Assembly: GCA_030765045.1 (NCBI GenBank)
Contig: CM060965.1
Span: forward strand, 152,128,374 to 152,192,373
DNA: 64,000 bases
Direction: 5' to 3'
Origin: Tenodera sinensis
Lineage: Eukaryota; Arthropoda; Insecta; Mantodea; Mantidae
The position numbers and the translations under genes were made by a program. The notes below the pieces were generated by a model, which saw only the letters and a list, made by a program, of their open reading frames with translations, searched no databases and was not told the origin of the DNA. Position 1 is the stretch's first letter, and each line of letters begins with the position of its first letter. Below are positions 10,968-24,900 of this stretch, in pieces.

Positions 10968-13900
10968 GTAAAGGCAGTACTTAAGTTTTCTTCTTTTTTA
11001 GTATACATTTCTTTGCTTATAGACCTAGTGGAAGGTCACAGTGGAAGGAACTCAGATGATGCTGTATGATACATTCAATGAAATATTATGGTAATATTTT
11101 TCGGCAAGTAATACTCACTGTAACATTTGTTTATCACATGCTAAGATACCTTTTAGTTGAAAGTATGCTTAGGTTACAAAGAGTTGGAAATGAAACAAAA
11201 GTGTGTTTACGAGAGGGAGACACTTAATTTTGAAGTATAATTTCATGGTTAAGCAATGTTTGGTATTGCAAAGCCTCTACAACTGGCAAACCATCAGTCA
11301 TGCTTGCAGTAAAGTATGTATATGCCACTGATCAACAAATATAATAAATATTTAGAGATTAAGCTTCACTTATCTGCTGCAAGTTGTGAATATTAAACAC
11401 AGACCAAGGTTTCATGAATTGTTATACACATTTAATTTAAAAGGTGAGTTAATTAATAACACTGAACAACACTTACAAAATATTTTTCCGGGACGCGTTT
11501 CGAAGGTTAACTTTCCTCCATTATCAACCGGAGAATAACTGGGTTTCCATGATGTTTCATGGTGCGGATGGTGATGCTTCAGTAAGTTCATTGAACCATT
11601 ACCAGAAGAAACATCAGAAGAAGCATCACCATCCGCACCATGAAACACCATGGAAACCCAGTTTTTCTCCGGTTGATAATGGAGGAAAGTTAACCTTCGA
11701 AACGCACCCTGGAAAAATATTTTGTAAGTATTATTTATTTATGCCAACAAACTTACTGTTGGTGTTTTTAAACACACAAACCGTGTGTGGGCAAAGTTTG
11801 AGAGGTAGAATTGGAACTTAAAAATTCAATGCCACAACTGGGATTTGAACCACAGACCTTCCGCTAGCTCTAACCACTGAGCTATTGTGACAAACTGCCA
11901 GAATGGCATTAAATTCTCAAACCAGTTCATATTTCTCCTGGTAAACCACAAAGGGATATAAAGTACTTACAATAGTAAGTCACCATTGGGGTAATTTGTC
12001 TCTGATTTGAGACAATAGCTCAGTGGTTAGAGCAGCCGCCTGGTAAGCTGAAGGTCTGTGGTTCAAATCCCAGTTGTGGCATTGAATTTTTAAATTCCAG
12101 TTCTACCTCTCAAACTTTGCCCACACACGGTTTGTGTGTTTAAAAACACCAACAGTAAGTTTGTTGGCATAAATAAATAATAATTACCATCTGAAGGTTA
12201 TTTAATCCTGGGATATAAAGTACTTACAATAGTAAGTCACCATTGGGGTAATTTGTCTCTGATGTGAGACTGCCATTGTGGTTTACCAGGAGAAATACGA
12301 ACTGGTTTGAGAATTTAATGCCATTCTGGCAGTTTGTCACAATAGCTCAGTGGTTAGAGCAGCCACCCGGTAAGCGGAAGGTCTGTGGTTCAAATCCCAG
12401 TTGTGGCATTGAATTTTTAAGTTCCAGTTCTACCTCTCAAATATTTTGTAAGTGTTGTTCAGTGTTATTAACTCACCTTTTAAATTAAATTAATTACAAC
12501 AACACTGTTTTCAAACTTCTATGAAAGGAAGATGTTATACACATTTTCAGTACCAATCATCATGGTTGCCATGCTTATGTTCTTTGTAGAAAACATGTTA
12601 TGTGAAAAAATGTTGATTCAGATTGACCAAATAAAGATGAAATTTATGGAAATGACACATTGTAACCATGTAGTTTGGTTGGGGTGTCATGATTGTAATG
12701 AAATAAAGGACTATAAATTTGATACATGAGCTGCAAACCATAAGGTGCAATATAATACAACTGGTAAATGAGAAAGTTACCAATGCTTACAACAACCTAA
12801 ATAAAATTGAGAGAAATGTTAAGAGAAATTTCAGCAAATACTCAAAGAGTAAAAGATGCACAAGACTTTAACACTACTCAGATGAAGTCAGTTTGTTTGC
12901 CTTACTCTCAATTGCACTCGAAGACTTGCTACCTATGTACATATTATTGTGCCAAAGAGCCAGCTATGTACACATTGTTGTGCCAGAGAGCCAGCTATAT
13001 ACACCCATGGACAAAAAAAAATGAGTCATGTCTGGAACACGAAATTCATTTAGTTCTACACAGCACAGTGCCTTATTTACACCATCTGCAATACAGTTGT
13101 GTGGCGGCAGCAGCAAGTTGTCACAAGTTCCAAACCTTAATATTACTACTAATCCATTCAGGGTGCTGTGTTGTGTAGGACTTCGAGAAATTTGGCATTC
13201 AGGCAGGACTCTTCTTCTTCTACTTCTTTTTTTAGTCCAAAGAGGTACAGAATTGGTACAAAGGAGAACAAATTGTTTTCTCCTTGTGACCTTGACCACG
13301 TCTGTTTTGCAGTCTCAAATGTATGTTTTGTGATACTGTGAAGTGAGATTTGAGGAGGAAAAAGTTGCTGAGACAGGCTTGAAGTTTATTGTGGTCAAAG
13401 TTGCAGTTAAACCTATTCATCTCAATATGATTCTCCATTTATAATGCAATAACTGCATATCTAATTCAGTTGTGTTGGAAGAGGCAGCATATTTTATATT
13501 TTGGATGCCATCAAGGATTAAGTTAAATATCTTAACCATCATTGCAATTGAAATGTGCATATTTATGGTGAAAAGAGAAAATTCTTATGAAGAGTAGTGA
13601 AACAGTTGAGACGAGAGTTAATGTATTTAAAGAAACAGTATATGGTTATGGGACTATGATATATTTGGATTATCTACTAATGAAATAATCCAGTTTTACC
13701 AATGAATAGGATTTTTAATTACATTGAGAGCTTGTGCAGCTGGTGCATTAGTGATGTATCTCAAATAATAGCTTTGTCTCCTTGTTAGATAACGTTTCTT
13801 AAAAGAGAGTTACACTTGGTAATTATTATTTATTTATGCCAACAAACTTACTGTTGGTGTTTTTAAACACACAAGCCGTGTGTGGGCAAAGTTTAAGAGG

Positions 13901-16900
13901 TAGAACTGGAACTTAAAAATTCAATGCCACAACTGGGATTTGAACCACAGACCTTCCGCTTGCCGGGCGGACGCTCTAACCACTGAGCTATTGTGACAAA
14001 CTGCCAGAATGGCATTAAATTCTCAAGCCAGTTCGTATGAGAGTTACACTTTTTTTATGGTTAGATTTCTCAGCCTTATCAATGCAATAGATTGCATTCA
14101 CGTAAGAAGTAAGTCTCCCAAAGAGCATAATGTAGAATTCTCATCTATAGGATATCTCATTTTTCTTTGTCAAACCATCAGTGGTCACAATTTGTTAATA
14201 AGGGACATTGTGGCATTATGACAGCGCCAAATTGAAAAATGGAGTAATACTTCCAAGTTCCCTTAGTAGGAGACAGTGGTTAAGTATGCTGACCTAACTT
14301 ATTCACACTCTTCTACCACCCACATAGATCAAGATTACAAGCCCCTTATTAAAACAAGAAACTTAGCTGAGAGACTTAAATGGTTTGTGGAAGAGAAGAT
14401 TCAAAATTCTGAGAATGGGAATGCAATGTGGTCTGTTGAAAATAATAGCAATAGAAAGTACCTGGTGTAGCATAACATTATGAGAAACACCAGCAACGAA
14501 TAGCCATCAAAAGATTCTGAAATAAGACCTAGAGCAGTTACATAATCTGAGAGGATTTGTTGTAGATGAGGGACTTGTGGCTCCTGTAGTATGACTGTCC
14601 ATTGAACGAGTTTTAGTCATTAATTTGTATAATTCATGCCTTCAAACACAAATGAACTCGTGTGTATGGTTGAGTTGGGTATACCAGAATTCAAACTGGA
14701 TCCTGCTCTCACTCAGTTCCGTTTAGTATACCAAATGAGTATGTGCATCATTTCCTTTTCGAATGCCCAGTGTGACCAGGCTTAAGGAGAAGGCTTGTTT
14801 CAGGGTGTTATTGTATAATGACTTATGTGCAGCCCGAGTTTGCGAGATATTTTGGCATGGAGTTAGTGGTACAAGTGAAAATGCTTTCTTAAAATTAAAT
14901 GAAGTTTATCAGAACATATAACTGATATTTACTGTCAGTTTTCTTAAACCTTGTGTTATATGTCTAAAAACTTTCCTAAAAATTGAAGTGGACCAATCAA
15001 TAGTAATAACCATACAACTTTTAAAATAAAAATGTCTAAATGAAATAAAGTAGTACTCACATGATAGTGCAGGCTGGGCATAATTTGTATATGAACATTA
15101 AGAAATATGAGATTACGTAATGTGTGTGGTTTACTAGATAGATTTATATGCAAATGTATATGTATTTAAGTTTGTTTACACTTGTGGTATAAAATTATGT
15201 TATGCAATGTTTCATTCTCTTCATTGCTTGTGTGTGAAGTTCTAAAGTGCATGTAATTGCATGTTTCTGATGTTGCCGCAATGTGAATTTACCCGTGCAT
15301 TGAGCATATAATAATGTGTGTTTTAAATTTTTGAACACTTAATGACAAAATAAAGTCCTTACTATTGAAGACAGAATTTGCAACACATTTAAAAGTTTAC
15401 CTTGCCTACAAAAAAATCTGATGTGTTGCATTCACATGACTTGTACTAAGCATTCTTACAAACTCTTATTCCTATATCTTCTTGGTGTTAGTTGAGATAA
15501 ATATTTATACAAATTATCTTATTACTTATTTCCTTGTATGTGCAAGGGTAACATTGGAATATAGTAGGCTTTGAGCGATAGTAAAATATTTTAATGCTTT
15601 GAGATCCCGTTCTCTTTGCACGCTTAACATATAAAAAATGAACAGCAATGTTTCATTGCATGAAAGTTCTAAGTTTTCCGAAACTGACACACAAAACAAG
15701 GAATATCTGAAATGGTTCACTCTACAAAAAAATTTATTGCGACATAAATTGTGTATTTTAGCAAGATCTACATTTCCTGCAGAGTAAGATTCTATCTATC
15801 TCTTATGGTTTACGAGTTATTCAAAACTCATCCAGACTAAACAGGACTACAGAGGCTATACCATTTGTCATAAAAATATCTCAAACATATGACATTTTAA
15901 TCAAAATCGTTAGAGCCATTTTCAAGAAAATCAAAATTTTCCATGTAAAGGGTAGTTTAGGGTGGGGCTATTTTCTTCAAAATCTTCGTGTCATATCCTT
16001 GAAAGACATTAAACTTAAATACCAACTTTGGTTTTTAACCTACTTTTCGTTTTTTAGTTATGCTGTTCAAAGACTGACACACACATAGACCTTTTTCCAA
16101 AAATGCTTTTTTTGGATTCAGGGGGCCTCAAAACATATATTTCCGGGGAAATCTCGTCGTGGAATTTTTGGGTGGAATACAATACTTCCTCTGCTTACCA
16201 GTAGAGAAAGTAAAAAAGGACAATCTATTTTCTATGAATGATTACATAGACTTTCACTTTGTCCATTACTTCTTTCTTGGTTTCCGCATCTTGTTGGCTT
16301 GTTTAAGAAATTAAAAATTATGACGTTTTGCCACAAATGTTCGGCTTCTTCAATGGGCGACTGTGAAACTCATCCAATTAGTCACTGCTTATTTCAACGC
16401 CTCACTGGTCCATCCCACTTGTAATCCTATTGGTTCCTTCTCCTCTAATAGGAAGTCGTCCTGCTAATAGGGTCTTCCGTATGTTGAGTGGTTTGTATGT
16501 TCCTTTTTTCTTGTATTGATAGGTCTGCCTGTTTGACCTACTTACGTTTCACCACAACCACAGGTAATTTGATAAACACCTGGATTATTTTATAAAGGAT
16601 TATCTTTTACTGGTCTTATAAAGGATTGCAACTTTTTAAGTGATGCTTACCTTGTTTGAATTTTGTAGTGTTGCAATGTTTTTGTAATTCTTTCCATAAC
16701 TCCTTGTACGTAAGGTATGTAAGCTTTCTTCACATCAGTCTTTTTTGGGATTTTGATATCTCTGCATTGCTTTATGAGACAGAAATGTCCCATCATTAGC
16801 CCAAAAGCAAGGTAGACGGATAATATAAATGTAAACACCTGTAATGTATATAAGCAATTAGCATCATAAATATTTCTAATGCAGATATATACAGGTGTTA

Positions 16901-18882
16901 GGGCAATTTAGATTATTTAGGTATGTAATCTGTAAATATTTAGTGAGGGCCTAGACTGAGAATTAATATAAATTATTTTGTGCTGTTATAATATTTAACG
17001 TTGGAAGCCTGCCTAGAAGGAAAGTTTTTGAAGTCAGAAACACTGCTCTACAGGAGCAAACAGTAGGCTTTGTGGCACTTTGTGGTTGCAAGGCCATTGT
17101 TGAAAGACTGGAGGGGAATTCTCTATTCTTCCTTTGTAAATTAATCCACATGAAGAAAAAGAGGGAGATAGAGAACTGTCGCGATATATTTCAGGACCAG
17201 ATCAGGAAGGCATAACCCCTTATAAAGAGGAGTAAAAATGAAATTAAGTGCTTCGAAAATCTCAGATGTGTGTGCACGCCAAAATTGCCATACAAGTATG
17301 CCCCTAATTAGGTAGCAAGTCGAAAGAAGTTAGTGTCAAAGACACATAGTCACATCATGGATAAGTAACCAATCATGGATCTTTCAAGCGTTCAACATTC
17401 TGCAAACATTGCGTAAGATTCGAGCTACAAAAACACATTCACAGTCAGCATTCTGGCATTAAGTGTTTGAGTAAACGAGGTGTATGTATGAAAAGTGCTT
17501 CAAATAAATAGACGTGCAACATCTTTGAACCAAGGTGAAGGATATTATTTTCAACTTCTGCAACCACTCCCTAGATTGGCAATTTCCTTTACCAGGAAAT
17601 TAAAAAGCCAATAAGGCGCAGCCCATACTGGAAATCAATAAGTATTTCCAATGAAGTTAGAGTAAACTTAAAAGTTCTCTTTAAAGTATTTTTCTTTACC
17701 TGATTACCCTCCCTTTATGTAGGACTTACACCCCTAAGGACTTACAACCCAGTGCAGAGGGTCAGGCGCCTGTTGGGGAGCACAGGAATCAATGGACCGA
17801 ACAGAGTTCGTTTCCTTCTGCAAAAGAAAATCAACTTCCGCACTAATATTATAGATGAGATTTATAAAACACTAGATGATTCTGAGCACTGTAGTGGCAT
17901 ATTTCTAGATCTTTCGATCTCGTAGACCATGATATATTCGAGAGGTAGAACTGGAACTTAAAAATTCAATGCCACAGCTGGGATTTGAACAACAGACCCT
18001 CCGCTTAACAGGCGGGTGCTCTAACCTTAAGCTACTGTGACTTGCCCACACACGGATTGTGTGTTTAAAAACACCAACAGTAAGTTTGTTGACATAAATA
18101 AATAATAATTACCATCTGAAGGTTATTTAATCCCGGGACATAATGTACTTGTAATAGTAAGTCACCATTGGGGTAATTGTCTCTGATGTGAGACTGCCTT
18201 TGTGGCTTACTGGGAAAAATACGAACTGGTTTGAGAATTCAATGTCATTCTGTCAGGTTGTCACAGTAGCTTAAGGTTAGAGCACCCATTGAGGAAGAGG
18301 ATGATATGAAATGCAGGTGAAATCAATGATTTGAAAGGTGATAATGGAGCAATGGTGCAATGAGTGGTAGGGGAACCCACAGAAAACCCACCCTGATGCC
18401 GCGTCGTCCACCACAAATACCACATGTGGGTCCCTAGGATCGAACCCGGGCTGCCTAGGTGGTAGGCAAACACTCTTAACTGCTCGGCCACAGCGTCGCC
18501 CCTTTAAAGCATTTAGAAAAGTTAAGTGCTAAATTGTGCTCTGTTTTAGAGAGAAATCCTGAGCGTAAGTTTTGTGTTATGTCTTAAAATGAAAACTTAC
18601 TGCTTCCTGAAGACATTTCCTGAGTCAGAAAATACTTTCAAATTTTAATAAATGACAAAGTTTTAGCCTCCAGATTTATGTATTTAACATGCAACAAATT
18701 TACTTTAAGCATTATTGTTATATTAAAATTGGCTGTTCCTCCACACCATGCTGTATGTCTTGAATTTACTTGGTATAGCATCTGAAGTCCTCTTCAGTTC
18801 TGGGTGACTTTTGCATAAGAGATAGATAGAATCTTACTACACAAAAATGTAGAGCTAATTAAAGCACACAATCTATGTCAAC

Positions 18883-18913
<31 letters not shown>

Positions 18914-21900
18914 TCGAGCAAACCATTTCTGAGATACTCCTTGTTATTGGTTTGAATGTTCCAATATTTAACCATTCTCAAATACTTCTGTTATTAATTT
19001 TTTATCTTTTATGCAGAAAAAAACAATTTCAAAGCCATCGTATAGCTGTTAAAATTTAAAATACAGCCTACTGTATTCCTACATTCCCCATGCACCTATA
19101 AGAAAAGTAGCAACAAGATTATGTCTGTAAATGTTTATCTTGGTTAACATGAAGTAAAAAGAGGAATAATGGTTTACAAGAATAGTTTGTATAATAACAG
19201 AAAAAGTCACACAGGTCACCATAGAACAGGTGTTCTATGGTGAAATGCATATTATAAATGTGTGTTTTTCTCTCCCTTCTCTAGCAGAATTTAATCAGCA
19301 GGGTGGAATGAATAACACAGGTAATCAGTCAGAATCAGGAGAGAAGAAACAAAGTGAATGTGGTGATATGCCTCCACTTCCTCCAGGACCACCTCCTCCA
19401 ATCAGTGGACATAATTTTCAAAATCCAGCTCCACCAGGGACAACTCCAGTTTTGCGACCTCAGTTCTACAACCAGAATACTAACAACAGTAAGTAAGCCA
19501 TTTGCATTATGTGGTTATTAAATTATTTTAATATTTAGTGCTTTAAAATCCAGAACTGCAAGAAACTATTATATCTAATTGAGCTCAAGTATAGGAGCTA
19601 TTGGCATCCTGACAAGTGAAATCAGTTTCATCTCAGTTCACATAATTATTTTCTTTGTGCTGTTTGCACATTCTGGCAATCAAATTGTAAGGAATCTTCC
19701 ATAAGGCCCCAAATTAAGAGAACAGAGAACACTAAGAAGAAATTATGCTATATGTAGGAACTGTAGGAATGAATTGAACAAGTGTGTATGGCCTGGAGTA
19801 GACTGACTCAGAGTTTGAGTTTTCCTTATTGTGAAAAGACAAATTTCCAGCAGCTTTCAGCTTTTGGACCTGGGCTCTTTCGAGCATTTATAAGGTCCCT
19901 TCATACTTTTTGTAGGCCTCAGAAATTTAAAACTAAAGTATAGAGAACGGCTTTTCCATAGATACATTAAATTTGGTGCAGTGTTGCAATTCCACAGATT
20001 ATAAGATTTGTCTGTTTAATGTTATACAAAGTAAGTTTGCATTCATTTTAAAAATATTGAAAATATAATCTTTCTGCACAGAATAATAGGATATATGAAG
20101 ATATGTAAGTTAATGTGTTTGTTCATTTCAGTACACGTATTACAGGGTCAACCTGTATAAAAATTTGAGTTTTCTGTAGCACTTATATAGTGATTATTAA
20201 TGTTGAGTATGGGCCCAAATGACCTCATTGTCGATGGGCCCTTAAACCCCACACACACACTCACTCACTTAATGTTGAATAAGCAATTCTTCTGTTTGAC
20301 TGTTACAGCTTATAGTCCTGTGAAGTTTAACTTAGCAAATAAGAAGACTGGTCTTGGATTCAAACCTTTTAACAACAGTGGTGGAAGTAAAAAAAAGCGC
20401 AAGAAAAACAAAAACAGTCAGTTCGCCAGCAACTTTAACAACTCAATGGCAGGCAATAACTCCATGTTTATGCATCCTCCCCCTCTTCCTCCTGCAGAGT
20501 CCTACCCTCCACTACCTCCACTCCCACAGGAACCTCCTCCAGAGGGTGAAGATACTCCTAGGGATGAATCAATGGAGACCACAGAAGATTCAAAACCTAT
20601 TGATGGTGCAGGAGATGGGCCTTTCGCAGTCGGCAACAAGATGTTAGAAGAACGAACATCAACAGCTATGAATAATTCAGAAACACAACAGAAATCCTCA
20701 GTGACAACTGCCTCAGACTCTTTGAGGGGAGACTATGACTGGCCAGAAAGTCTCAAGTAAGCTTTTTTTTTTTTTAATTATTATTATTATTGTTATTATC
20801 ATTATCATTATGAGGCGGGGGTTTTTTTAATTAAAAGATGGTCATATATCAGCGTGAATATAGCAGCAAATGGAGTATTGTTTTTACTAAAAGGTGGAAA
20901 GTTTGTTATAGCAGACGCCACTCTTATCTGCAGGGTTGGCGGTCTAAGAATGGAATGCAAAAGCCAACGTTCTTTTATCACAAACACATTTATTAGTTAT
21001 TTACACTTCTTTTCACAATTTCAATTAATTAACGACTTTTAAATTTCGACAGCGTCTACGCTGGTTAAAAGTTTGGGTGTAATTTACATGTTCACACACC
21101 ATCAGCAATTATACGACCTCCCACTTTGAGTTCACAGACGCTAATAAATATAGTACCTAGCGTCCTATGACGCAACACCGCCATTCTTGTGTATTCATCC
21201 GCGCAACAGTTCTCATTGGTTGAACTCAAAGTGACGAGAAGACATTGTCTATTTTGAGTATTATTAAAAAAAATAAGTCCCTGATACACCCAAATTAAAA
21301 GAATTAAAAATTTACACACTCTCACAAAAATATTTACATGAACAATTTTCTATTAGTCAATATTCTGTCTCATATGCCCCTTGTTTTGTTTTTCAAGTTG
21401 TCACCTTATTTACAATCTTGAAACACAATACAATACTTCTCCCTACTTCTATGATTCAATCACTTTGTACAATATTTTATTATTATTTTTTTTTTTTTCT
21501 TTACAGTCTTCTTCACTGTTTGTCTTTGTCCTTCGTTTTGGCCTAATACAGCATGTCTTTATAAGTTTCACATATTCGGTTACTACACAATGCATTCGGT
21601 TATTATACAATACATATCCAGTTATTGTACAACACATTTAGTTATTACACAATATGTCCAATTATTACACAATACATATTCAGTCATTGTACAATATACC
21701 CAGTTATCATATCATATATGTTCTGTTATTATGCAATACATATTCAGTTATTACACAATACCTATTCAGTTATTGTATAACACATTTGATTACCACACAA
21801 CATGTCCAATTATTACACAATACATATTCAGTTATTGCACAATATATCCTGCTATCATAACACATATGTGTTCTGTTATTATGCAATACTTATTCAGTTA

Positions 21901-24900
21901 TTGTACAATATATCCTGCTATCACATCACATATGTTCTGTTATTATGCAATACATATTCAGTTATTACACAATACACATTCAGTTTTGGCATAAACCATT
22001 TAGTTATTACTCAACATATTCAGTTATTACACAATATATCCAGTTATCATACAATACATATTCAGTTATTGTACAACACATATTCAGTTCTTATACAACA
22101 CATACTCAGTTATTGTACATTTGACATTGACACAAATATAATTTAAGTGTTTCATGTGGTTTTTGACTTGTATTCATTGCTATGAGGAGAGAAAAACAGG
22201 ATACAAATTTTGAGCTAATGATTATAATCATGTTTATGGCAATGTTTTATTCAGTTCTTTGCCTTCTTTGTCTTATGAGCTTATGTATAGACAGGTTATT
22301 GAGTTGGTTCTTAAACTCTGATGTTACTAATGGTACTAATTTTCTTGATTGGGTTATTATTCATTGTTGTTTGGTTCAACATTTCTTCGAGCTTAACATT
22401 GGCTATATTCATCTCAATTCATGGGCATTGTTTTTCTGATTATGGTTTTCCTCACTTCACTAATTGTCATTTCTTTGTCTCTTATTTCTATAAGAGAAAA
22501 CTTCTATACTTACAATTATTCTGTAATTGTATTATTTTTCTTCTCAATTTACCCTCGACATCTTTGTGTCGAAATATTATATCTTTTTCATCATAATTGA
22601 TTCATTTTTATTTTTGTTCCTGACATCCTTATGTCAAAAACATTATCTTTCGTCGCTATAATTCATTTATTTAATGACAATCAGTGTCCTCATCTGTTTT
22701 TGTTGACAATGCTCTTTGTGGTCGATATAGCCAATGACTATGTTGATTTTCTTCCCTGTTGTAATCCTATTCTGAACGTAATTTCCTATAAGTAACCCAT
22801 CAAAATTGTTATCTTCCTTCATCTCTACTACTCCTGCCTTACACATGAGTTGGCAAAGACTATTTGGTCCTTTCTTTGTATGGCTTCAATTTATTTTTAT
22901 GGTATCTTCCTACCAACTTGCCATTTGTATTCTGTAGCTCATACGTGTGGTCACCCAGCTGTTTTGTTATGACCAGTGGTCCAGTATACAATAGCTCCAT
23001 CTTTCTCTTCGTGTAGCCATCATGGTGTCGATGTCAATTGTAAGTTGCCGAGATTTTGTTGTTTGTCATCCACTCGGTTGGGACGAACTTAGTTGTCGTA
23101 ATTTCCCTGAGTGTTGGTGGTGGTTGTCGTTTCTGTATTCTGTGCAGTATCTGCCCTATTTGGCACATTTTCATCTACTTCCTGCTGTCTTATGTTGTCA
23201 GTGTACCATTGGTCTCTGCCCCTTTGGCGTGAACCTCTGTCATATGACGGTCTGTGGTTGTTCAAGTGTTCCCTACTGAATCGTATGTGATTCACTTGAT
23301 GGGTATGGTCTCCTGGTCTTCCACGATCATATGTATATGTTTGGTGTCTCGATTCACCCCTCGGTATCGTGTCGTGGTACCGCTGTCTTGTGTTCTCCAT
23401 CCTCTCGCCATGATTATGTGGTTGTGGGAAATGGTGTGCCCCTCTCCCTCTTTCATGGGTACTCCTAGTATTTCTATGTTCTCCCTCACTCTGGTTGTTC
23501 GTAGTCGTGTTTCGGTTTAGGATGGGTGAGTTTGGGTGACCGTTCCTATGTCTATGCTCATTAGGCCGACCATTTTGTGTTTCGAAGGCTGTCAGCAGTT
23601 CTATCATATCTGCAAAATCTACTGGCCTCGCAACAATTAATCCTGTTCTCACTGTGTCTGGGAAATGTCTTGTTATGCTGGCAATCAGTTCTGCCTCCGA
23701 CAAGTTGGGGTCTAATAGCTTTCCTTTGTTGGCTACTTTCATAAAATAGTCGACTAATGACAACCCTTTGGCTGGATCGTATCTACCTGTCGCTAGCTCT
23801 ACCCTAGTTTGGTTTTGTTTAGCTGGGCCCCAATACCTTGATAGGAATAAGTTTCTGAACGAGTTATAAGACTCATGACCAGCTAGTGTTAACCTGAGCC
23901 ATTCTAATGCCTTGTTTTTTAAGCTTTTCTTAACTATCGTCATCCTAAGCTCGTTTGGTATCCTTTTCACTTTAAAGTATTCTTCCATCTCTTTAACAAA
24001 GAGTTTTGGATCGTCTCCCTTCTCCTCGTCAAATGTAGGTGGTGTGATTTCATGTAATATGCTATTGGTGTAACATGTGTTATGAGTTGTGTCATTGTTT
24101 GGTTGTGAACCTCTTTCTCTGTATGGTGAGTCAACATTTTGTACATTACTCAAATAACTCTCATCTTGTACATTACTTACATCTAAATCATCTTGTCTTT
24201 GTAATGCCTTCACAACATCATTTACATTAGCCAAATTTTCTTTCCCTTTTTTCATTTCTTCACAAATTGATTTTAAATCATTCTTTATTTCTAAGTGGCT
24301 TTGTTTCATATCATTTATAGCATCCTGTTGTGAAAGCATCACATCATTCATTGTCTTAATTTTAGGAATTACAATTTGTTCTACAGTTTCATTAATAATG
24401 TCTTTCTTTACTACCTCAATCTCTTTCCTTAATCCCTCAGTTATTTCTGTTTTTACATTTGTTATCTTACAGTCTACACTTGTATTACATTCTGTTATTT
24501 CGTCCCTACATCTAGCAATTTCTCCTTCTAACACAATTTTATTCTCCCTCATCTCTGATTCTATCTTTCCCATCCTATCTCCTACAATTTCTATCCTAGC
24601 TTCTAAGGCTTCCTTTGTTTCATTTAAGTTTTTGTGAACTAATTTTAAATTAGTTTCCATTACTTTCATATTTTCTTTACACTCCTGTCTTCCTAATTCT
24701 ATTTTCTGTTCTAGGTTCTGTCTACCTAATTCCATTTGCTGTTCTAAGTTCTGTCTACCTAATTCCATTTTCTGTTCTAAGTCTTTTCTCACTTCCTCCA
24801 TTTTCTGACCTATCTCTTCCTTATTCTGTTCCAGTTTCTGACCTATACTCTGACTTAAACTTTGTTCAATGTCCTGTCTCAATTCTATGTTATTTTGTTC

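Larger units (their letters stand above)
17687..18501 (-). mobile_element. tRNA SINE-B, interrupted
   Basis: Flanked by ctttaaag (17679-17686 and 18502-18509). The head at about 18425-18500 reads, on the minus strand, ggcgacgctgtggccgagca (A box) and cccgggttcgatcc (B box), similar to a Ser/Leu-type tRNA. The body runs to about 18288 and resumes at 17790-17687, ending with ctacataaagggagggtaat and an A/T tail. About 500 bp (17791-18287) of LINE fragment and SINE-A lies inside. The second SINE-B copy is at 42622-44141. Confidence 0.8.
10968..19284 (+). other. LENG8 intron (8.3 kb)
   Basis: Contains a fold-back element, an inverted-dimer SINE, two further SINE loci, an A/T-rich repeat at 15785-16215 and a Penelope-like remnant. 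The parts 10968-11419, 12547-13804, 14052-15784, 16845-17678 and 18510-18880 hold nothing I can name. Open frames at 12964-13299 and 13028-13333 carry no recognisable motif. Confidence 0.7.

Noticed and set aside
12340..12410. Possible tRNA gene
   Set aside because: A and B boxes are present but the acceptor and anticodon stems are imperfect and the sequence lies in SINE-A with a tail and target duplication.
12964..13333. Overlapping 111- and 101-codon open frames
   Set aside because: No motif, no splice support, low-complexity Leu/Ser runs; lies in a LENG8 intron.
23022..23279. Plus-strand open frames over gag (also 23254-23520, 24398-24637)
   Set aside because: They are antisense shadows of the intact gag frame.
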